Positions 18,204 through 22,166 of a stretch of 22,166 nt of DNA are shown one piece after another. Both the position numbers and the translations under genes were made by a program. The notes beneath the pieces are model-generated. The model searched no databases. It had not been told where the DNA came from and worked only from the letters and a program-made list of their open reading frames with translations. How positions within the stretch are numbered: the stretch's first letter is position 1; the number at the start of each line of letters is the position of its first letter. The stretch lies in assembly GCA_946479905.1 (NCBI GenBank), contig CAMLIA010000051.1:1-22166 (forward strand), written 5' to 3'. Source of the DNA: an uncultured Frankiales bacterium (lineage in GTDB: Bacteria > Actinomycetota > Actinomycetes > Mycobacteriales > SCTD01).

Positions 18204-19262
18204 GTGGAGCTCTCGCGACGGCAGCTGCTGTACGGCTCTGCCGTGCTCGCCGGTTCCGTCGCGGTGCCGCGCGCCTCGGCGCAGGCGGCCGCCGCCCCGC
18301 CGCCGGCCTTCCGGCTCCCCGTCGTCGACCACGGCAGGGTGCTCGTGCACGGCAGCGCGCTGGACGGGGCGGACAGCCTCGGCGCGCGTGAGGCGATCGT
18401 CTTCGCCGACCCCGCGGAGCCGAGCCGGCTGCTCATGCACTACGACGGCGCGGGGCCGCGGGGGTGGCTCGCCTGCCTGGCGGAGTCCACCGACGGCGGT
18501 CGGACGTGGGCCACCTCCGGAGCGGTGCTCGGGCTGGGCCGGCGCGGCAGCTACGACTCCGCGTCGGCGTCGTCGCCGTGGGTCGTGCAGGACGACCGGG
18601 GCCGCTGGCACATGCACTACCTCGGTGCCCGCCACGCGACGGCCGCCCCGCGGCACATCCCGGTGCCGCCGTACACCGTGCTGCACGCCACCGCGCCGAC
18701 GCCCCGCGGTCCCTGGACCAAGCGCGGTCCGGCGGTGCTGCCGAAGAAGGGCACGTGGTACGGCCAGAGCGTGTCGCCCGGCCCCGTGATGCGACACCAG
18801 GGCTCCTGGCTCATGCACCTGTCGGGCTCCAGCTCGCAGGGACCCACCGTCGGGCTGGCGCGCGCCGAGTCGCTCGACGGGCCGTGGTACGTCGACGCCC
18901 GGCCACTGCTGCCCGCCTCGGAGCGCCTGGAGAACGCCGCGCTGCACCACGACGCGGTCTCCGGTCTCTGGTGGCTGTTCGCCAACCACATCGGGACCGT
19001 CCGCGGGTCGGACGGCCTGCTCTACACCGACGGGATCTGGGGGTACGCCAGCCCGGACCCGACGTCGTTCTCGACCCAGCGCCGGGCGCTCGTGCTGGAC
19101 GCGCAGTCGACGCCCTGGACGAGGGTGATCGGCATGCCCTCGGTCGTCCCCGCCCTCGGCGGGCTGGCGGTGTTCTACGACGGCATCGAGGGGCGGGTGC
19201 GCACCGACCACATGGGTCGGGACATCGGGATGGCCTACCTGCCGCTGCCGGTTCTCGGCTAA
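18204..19262 (+). CDS. Tat-exported beta-propeller protein, glycoside-hydrolase-family-like
   Basis: A 352-residue protein with a Tat signal: SRRQLLYG at 4-11, a hydrophobic stretch, then an Ala-rich probable cleavage near ASAQA (about 24-28). The mature part has repeated blade-like units: LLMHYDGAGPRGWLACLAESTDGGRTW, SSPWVVQDDRGRWHMHYLG, VLHATAPTPRGPW, GSWLMHLSG and LARAESLDGPWYV. These resemble the five-bladed propellers of GH43/GH32/GH130-type proteins. I cannot place the catalytic acids or a subfamily, so enzyme activity is not claimed. The GTG start is supported by gggggga 6 bases upstream, the clearest Shine-Dalgarno sequence in the window. Its stop overlaps that of the convergent hydrolase by 4 bases. 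Two inverted repeats precede it and may control it. Confidence 0.75.
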   Translation: MELSRRQLLYGSAVLAGSVAVPRASAQAAAAPPPAFRLPVVDHGRVLVHGSALDGADSLGAREAIVFADPAEPSRLLMHYDGAGPRGWLACLAESTDGGRTWATSGAVLGLGRRGSYDSASASSPWVVQDDRGRWHMHYLGARHATAAPRHIPVPPYTVLHATAPTPRGPWTKRGPAVLPKKGTWYGQSVSPGPVMRHQGSWLMHLSGSSSQGPTVGLARAESLDGPWYVDARPLLPASERLENAALHHDAVSGLWWLFANHIGTVRGSDGLLYTDGIWGYASPDPTSFSTQRRALVLDAQSTPWTRVIGMPSVVPALGGLAVFYDGIEGRVRTDHMGRDIGMAYLPLPVLG

Positions 19263-20137
19263 GGCTTCTGGACCCCCGCGATCCGGGCCAGGTCGTCGAG
19301 GGCGGAGTGCAGCTCCTCGGGGTACTCCATGGGCAGGAAGTGGGTGCCGTCGAGGACCGTGATCTGCGCGTGCGGGATCCGCTCGGCGGCGTCGACGACG
19401 TCGTGCATCGACGTGAGCACGTCGTGCCGGCCCGCCACCAGGGTCACGGGGCAGGTCACGAAGTGCAGGTCCATGGGGTCGTGCTTCGCGGCAGCGACGG
19501 CGAGCCGCGTGTACCACTGCCAGTCGTGCCGGAGGAACTGGTCGAGCATCGGGACGACCACCTCGGGTCTGGCGCGCGAGCTCATCACCCCGGTGTGCGT
19601 GAGGACCCACGCGAGGCCGTGGTTGGCCGGCAGCTTCGCGGTGACCTTCGTGACCGCCGGCCCGAGGTACTTGCCGGTCTTGGCCACCCGGACGCTCAGC
19701 GGCTTGCGCAGCCGCCGCGGGATCCGCAGCGGGCCGCCCATGGTGCTGAAGGTCCCTCCCGGCACGCCCGCGACGGCCATGATCCCGGCCACCCGCTCCG
19801 GGTGCCGGTGCAGGAACTCGAACGCGACGTTGACACCGATCGACCAGCAGGCGACCAGCGCCCGGTCCATGCCCTGGTCGTCCATCACCGCGAGCATGTC
19901 GTCGACGTGGTCCGCCACGCCGATCCTCGTCAGGTCGCGCGGCCGCTCGCTGCCGAACGTCCCCCGGTGGTACCACGTCACGGCGTCGTAGCCGCTGCCC
20001 TCGGCGACCAGGGACGGCCAGGCCTCCGGGATGGTGCCGAGGCCGTTGGCGATGACCAGCGGGACGCCGGGGCCACCGGACCGCCAGCCCGAGATGGTCG
20101 TCCCGTCGCCGCTGGCGACCGTGAAGGTGCTGCTCAC
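19259..20137 (-). CDS. Alpha/beta hydrolase
   Basis: A 292-residue alpha/beta-hydrolase fold protein. The oxyanion region is IANGLGT (29-35), and YHRGTFGSE (56-64) matches the usual D/YxRGxGxS loop. The nucleophile elbow is Ala96-Cys-Trp-Ser99-Ile-Gly101, with cysteine instead of the first glycine of GxSxG. The acid is expected at [10 protein letters not shown] and the catalytic histidine at [14 protein letters not shown]. All three triad members are therefore present. No signal peptide is visible, so it is probably cytoplasmic. The substrate cannot be read from sequence. The GTG start overlaps the stop of the PH-like gene (GTGA), so the two are coupled. Confidence 0.88.
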   Translation of the reverse strand: MSSTFTVASGDGTTISGWRSGGPGVPLVIANGLGTIPEAWPSLVAEGSGYDAVTWYHRGTFGSERPRDLTRIGVADHVDDMLAVMDDQGMDRALVACWSIGVNVAFEFLHRHPERVAGIMAVAGVPGGTFSTMGGPLRIPRRLRKPLSVRVAKTGKYLGPAVTKVTAKLPANHGLAWVLTHTGVMSSRARPEVVVPMLDQFLRHDWQWYTRLAVAAAKHDPMDLHFVTCPVTLVAGRHDVLTSMHDVVDAAERIPHAQITVLDGTHFLPMEYPEELHSALDDLARIAGVQKP

Positions 20138-20472
20138 GGCTGCCCGACCGCGACCAGCCGCCGCACGTCCTGCCGGGGGAGTGCGGTCAGCAGCGTCGTA
20201 CCGCCGTCCGTGCGGCGCAGCACGACCGGCCGCCGCTTGCGCACCTCGAAGGTGTCCACCCGCTCCCAGGGGATCTGCTGAGTCCCCAGGCCGTTGCAGA
20301 CCACGATGCCCTCGGCGTCGGCGACGACCCGGGCGCGCAGGGTCCAGACCAGCGCGCCGATCGGCAGCAGCAGGAGCGGCGCGAACCAGGGGCCGGTCAG
20401 CGCGAGGTACAGGGTGCCGATGAAGAAGACACCGACCGCCGTCACGGCGGTGCGGTCGGGACGGAACACCAT
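20134..20472 (-). CDS. Small membrane protein with bacterial PH-like domain
   Basis: A 112-residue protein. Two adjacent hydrophobic segments (about 11-29 and 30-45) form a membrane hairpin. It is followed by a short PH-like domain: [55 protein letters not shown], with the IPWxxV(D)x(F/I) motif of actinobacterial PH_6-type proteins. The role of this family is not established. ATG 20472 is the best start, as homology begins there; the long open frame further upstream is antisense to ilvD and not coding. It is the first gene of a two-gene operon with the hydrolase and is divergent from ilvD, with 30 bases between starts. Confidence 0.8.
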   Translation of the reverse strand: MVFRPDRTAVTAVGVFFIGTLYLALTGPWFAPLLLLPIGALVWTLRARVVADAEGIVVCNGLGTQQIPWERVDTFEVRKRRPVVLRRTDGGTTLLTALPRQDVRRLVAVGQP

Positions 20473-20485
20473 GCCCTCATCGTCG

Positions 20486-20495
20486 CACCTACCAT
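20486..20495. promoter_or_regulatory. Overlapping divergent -10 boxes, ilvD and PH-like gene
   Basis: On the plus strand TACCAT (20490-20495) ends 7 bases before the ilvD ATG, predicting a leaderless mRNA. On the minus strand TAGGTG (20491-20486) precedes the PH-like ATG by 13 bases. The two boxes share two base pairs, so polymerase binding at one should exclude the other. Confidence 0.45.
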
Positions 20496-20502
20496 CAGGG
20501 GC

Positions 20503-22166
20503 ATGCCTGCTCTGCGGTCCCGGACCTCGACCCACGGTCGCACCATGGCCGGCGCCCGCGCCCTGTGGCGCGCCACCGGCATGACCGACGACGACTTCGG
20601 CAAGCCGATCGTCGCGATCGCCAACAGCTTCACCCAGTTCGTGCCCGGTCACGTGCACCTGAAGGACATGGGCGGGCTGGTGGCCGACGCGGTCTTCGCG
20701 GCCGGCGGGATCGGCCGCGAGTTCAACACCATCGCCGTCGACGACGGGATCGCGATGGGGCACGGCGGGATGCTCTACAGCCTGCCCAGCCGCGAGCTGA
20801 TCGCCGACGCGGTCGAGTACATGGTCAACGCGCACTGCGCGGACGCGCTCGTCTGCATCAGCAACTGCGACAAGATCACGCCGGGGATGCTGCTCGCCGC
20901 GCTGCGCCTGAACATCCCGACGGTCTTCGTGAGCGGCGGCCCGATGGAGGCCGGCAAGACGGTCGCCATCGAGGGCGTCGTGCACGAGAAGCTCGACCTC
21001 GTCGACGCGATGAGCGCCTCCGCCAACGAGAGCGTCACCGACGAGCAGCTCGACACGATCGAGCGGTCGGCCTGCCCGACCTGCGGCTCCTGCTCGGGCA
21101 TGTTCACGGCCAACTCGATGAACTGCCTGACCGAGGCGATCGGCCTCGCGCTGCCGGGCAACGGGTCGACGCTCGCCACGCATGCCGCCCGCAAGGCGCT
21201 CTTCGAGCGGGCCGGCGCCCTGGTCGTCGAGATCGCCAAGGCCTGGTACGACGAGGACGACGCCTCGGTCCTGCCGCGCGCGATCGCGTCGCGCAGCGCC
21301 TTCGAGAACGCGGTGGCGCTCGACGTCGCCATGGGCGGCTCGACCAACACCGTGCTGCACCTGCTCGCCGCGGCGCGGGAGGCGGAGCTGGACTTCTCGG
21401 TGGGCGACATCGACGCGATCAGCCGCCGGGTGCCGTGCCTGGCCAAGGTCGCGCCGAACTCGCCGAAGTACCACATGGAGGACGTCCACCGGGCGGGCGG
21501 GATCCCGGCGCTGCTCGGCGAGCTGGACCGGGCGGGCGTGCTCAACCGCGACGTCCGGTCGGTGCACTCGCCCGACCTCACCTCGTGGCTGACGACGTGG
21601 GACGTCCGCGGCGGCTCCCCGTCTGCAGAGGCCCTCGAGCTCTTCCACGCGGCGCCCGGGGGAGTGCGCACCGTGGAGCCGTTCTCGACGACCAACCGCT
21701 GGGCCTCGCTGGACACCGATGCCGAGGCCGGCTGCATCCGCTCCCTCGAGCACGCCTACACCGTCGACGGCGGCCTCGCGATCCTTTTCGGCAACCTGGC
21801 GCCGGACGGCTGCGTCGTGAAGACCGCAGGGGTCGCCGAGGAGCTCTGGAAGTTCACCGGCCCGGCGAAGGTCTTCGAGTCCCAGGAGGCCGCGGTCGAC
21901 GGCATCCTGTCCAAGCAGGTCGTCGAGGGCGACGTCGTCGTCATCCGCTACGAGGGCCCGCGCGGGGGCCCGGGCATGCAGGAGATGCTCTACCCGACGT
22001 CGTTCCTCAAGGGCCGTGGGCTCGGTGCCGCGTGCGCCCTCATCACCGACGGACGGTTCTCGGGCGGCACCAGCGGGCTGTCGATCGGGCACGTGTCGCC
22101 CGAGGCGGCGTCAGGCGGCCTGATCGGCCTGGTCGAGGCGGGTGACGAGATCATCATCGACATCCC
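20503..22166 (+). CDS. ilvD: Dihydroxy-acid dehydratase (3' end outside window)
   Basis: 554 codons are visible of an expected length of about 615. The enzyme dehydrates 2,3-dihydroxy-isovalerate and -methylvalerate in valine, leucine and isoleucine synthesis. The sequence is close to the Escherichia coli enzyme: THGRNM-type opening ([18 protein letters not shown]), [10 protein letters not shown] (41-50), [20 protein letters not shown] with Cys122 and carbamylated-Lys candidate Lys124, [15 protein letters not shown] with Cys194/Cys197, and late [16 protein letters not shown] and [11 protein letters not shown]. The position equivalent to the extra cysteine of [2Fe-2S] types reads as Pro/Gly in [10 protein letters not shown], so this is probably the oxygen-sensitive [4Fe-4S] type. 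The frame stays open to the last base. The leaderless ATG is set by the -10 box. Confidence 0.96.
   Translation, partial: MPALRSRTSTHGRTMAGARALWRATGMTDDDFGKPIVAIANSFTQFVPGHVHLKDMGGLVADAVFAAGGIGREFNTIAVDDGIAMGHGGMLYSLPSRELIADAVEYMVNAHCADALVCISNCDKITPGMLLAALRLNIPTVFVSGGPMEAGKTVAIEGVVHEKLDLVDAMSASANESVTDEQLDTIERSACPTCGSCSGMFTANSMNCLTEAIGLALPGNGSTLATHAARKALFERAGALVVEIAKAWYDEDDASVLPRAIASRSAFENAVALDVAMGGSTNTVLHLLAAAREAELDFSVGDIDAISRRVPCLAKVAPNSPKYHMEDVHRAGGIPALLGELDRAGVLNRDVRSVHSPDLTSWLTTWDVRGGSPSAEALELFHAAPGGVRTVEPFSTTNRWASLDTDAEAGCIRSLEHAYTVDGGLAILFGNLAPDGCVVKTAGVAEELWKFTGPAKVFESQEAAVDGILSKQVVEGDVVVIRYEGPRGGPGMQEMLYPTSFLKGRGLGAACALITDGRFSGGTSGLSIGHVSPEAASGGLIGLVEAGDEIIIDI

Noticed and set aside
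20473..22092. Minus-strand open frame opposite ilvD, in frame with the PH-like gene
   Set aside because: ilvD is unmistakable on the plus strand; only the segment after ATG 20472 shows the membrane hairpin and PH-like pattern.

Overview
The window is very GC-rich, densely coded DNA with many GTG starts and 4-base ATGA/GTGA stop-start overlaps. Several promoters have a TANNNT -10 box only 6-7 bases before the start codon, which implies leaderless mRNAs. Together with the gene families (dedicated cysteine desulfurase-MnmA pair, GatCAB, LGFP-repeat protein, basic-tailed small protein) this points to an actinobacterium, plausibly Nocardioides-like. That placement is inference, and no rRNA or tRNA gene is present to test it.

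Layout. 1-262: 3' end of etfA, followed by a strong 23-bp hairpin. 324-2648: a minus-strand short-chain dehydrogenase divergent from a degenerate PaaK-like protein. 2665-4850: cysteine desulfurase and mnmA (tRNA 2-thiouridine). 4853-6073: a minus-strand AbiEi-like/DUF559 gene bracketed by two related 96-bp palindromic repeats. 6093-9261: a coupled operon of a 61-residue basic-tailed protein, a MetE-core methionine synthase homologue and ligA. 9161-13020: a five-gene, fully overlapping minus-strand operon. 13073-17059: an ACT-domain gene divergent from gatC-gatA-gatB. 17111-19262: a YihY/BrkB-like membrane protein divergent from a Tat-exported propeller-like protein. 19259-20472: minus-strand alpha/beta hydrolase and PH-like membrane protein. 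20503-22166: start of ilvD, cut by the window edge.

Most of the window is housekeeping: sulfur transfer to tRNA, DNA ligation, Gln-tRNA amidation and branched-chain amino acid synthesis. Two parts look accessory.

The most interesting is 9161-13020. It encodes relatives of the methylamine dehydrogenase light-chain maturation proteins (MauE-like, MauD/TlpA-like and CcdA/MauF-like), an unrecognised 141-aa protein, and a Tat-exported protein. The exported protein has a cysteine-packed MauA-like domain (20 Cys in about 127 residues) fused to about six LGFP repeats. No heavy chain (MauB), MauG or amicyanin is present, and the second cofactor tryptophan appears to be replaced. My reading is an orphan, cell-wall-anchored MauA-like disulfide protein with its own thiol-oxidation/isomerisation system, doing something other than methylamine oxidation.

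The second is the DUF559 gene with its flanking palindromes. All functional statements rest on motif recognition by eye; no database search or structure prediction was run. No gene-free stretch exceeds about 180 bases.
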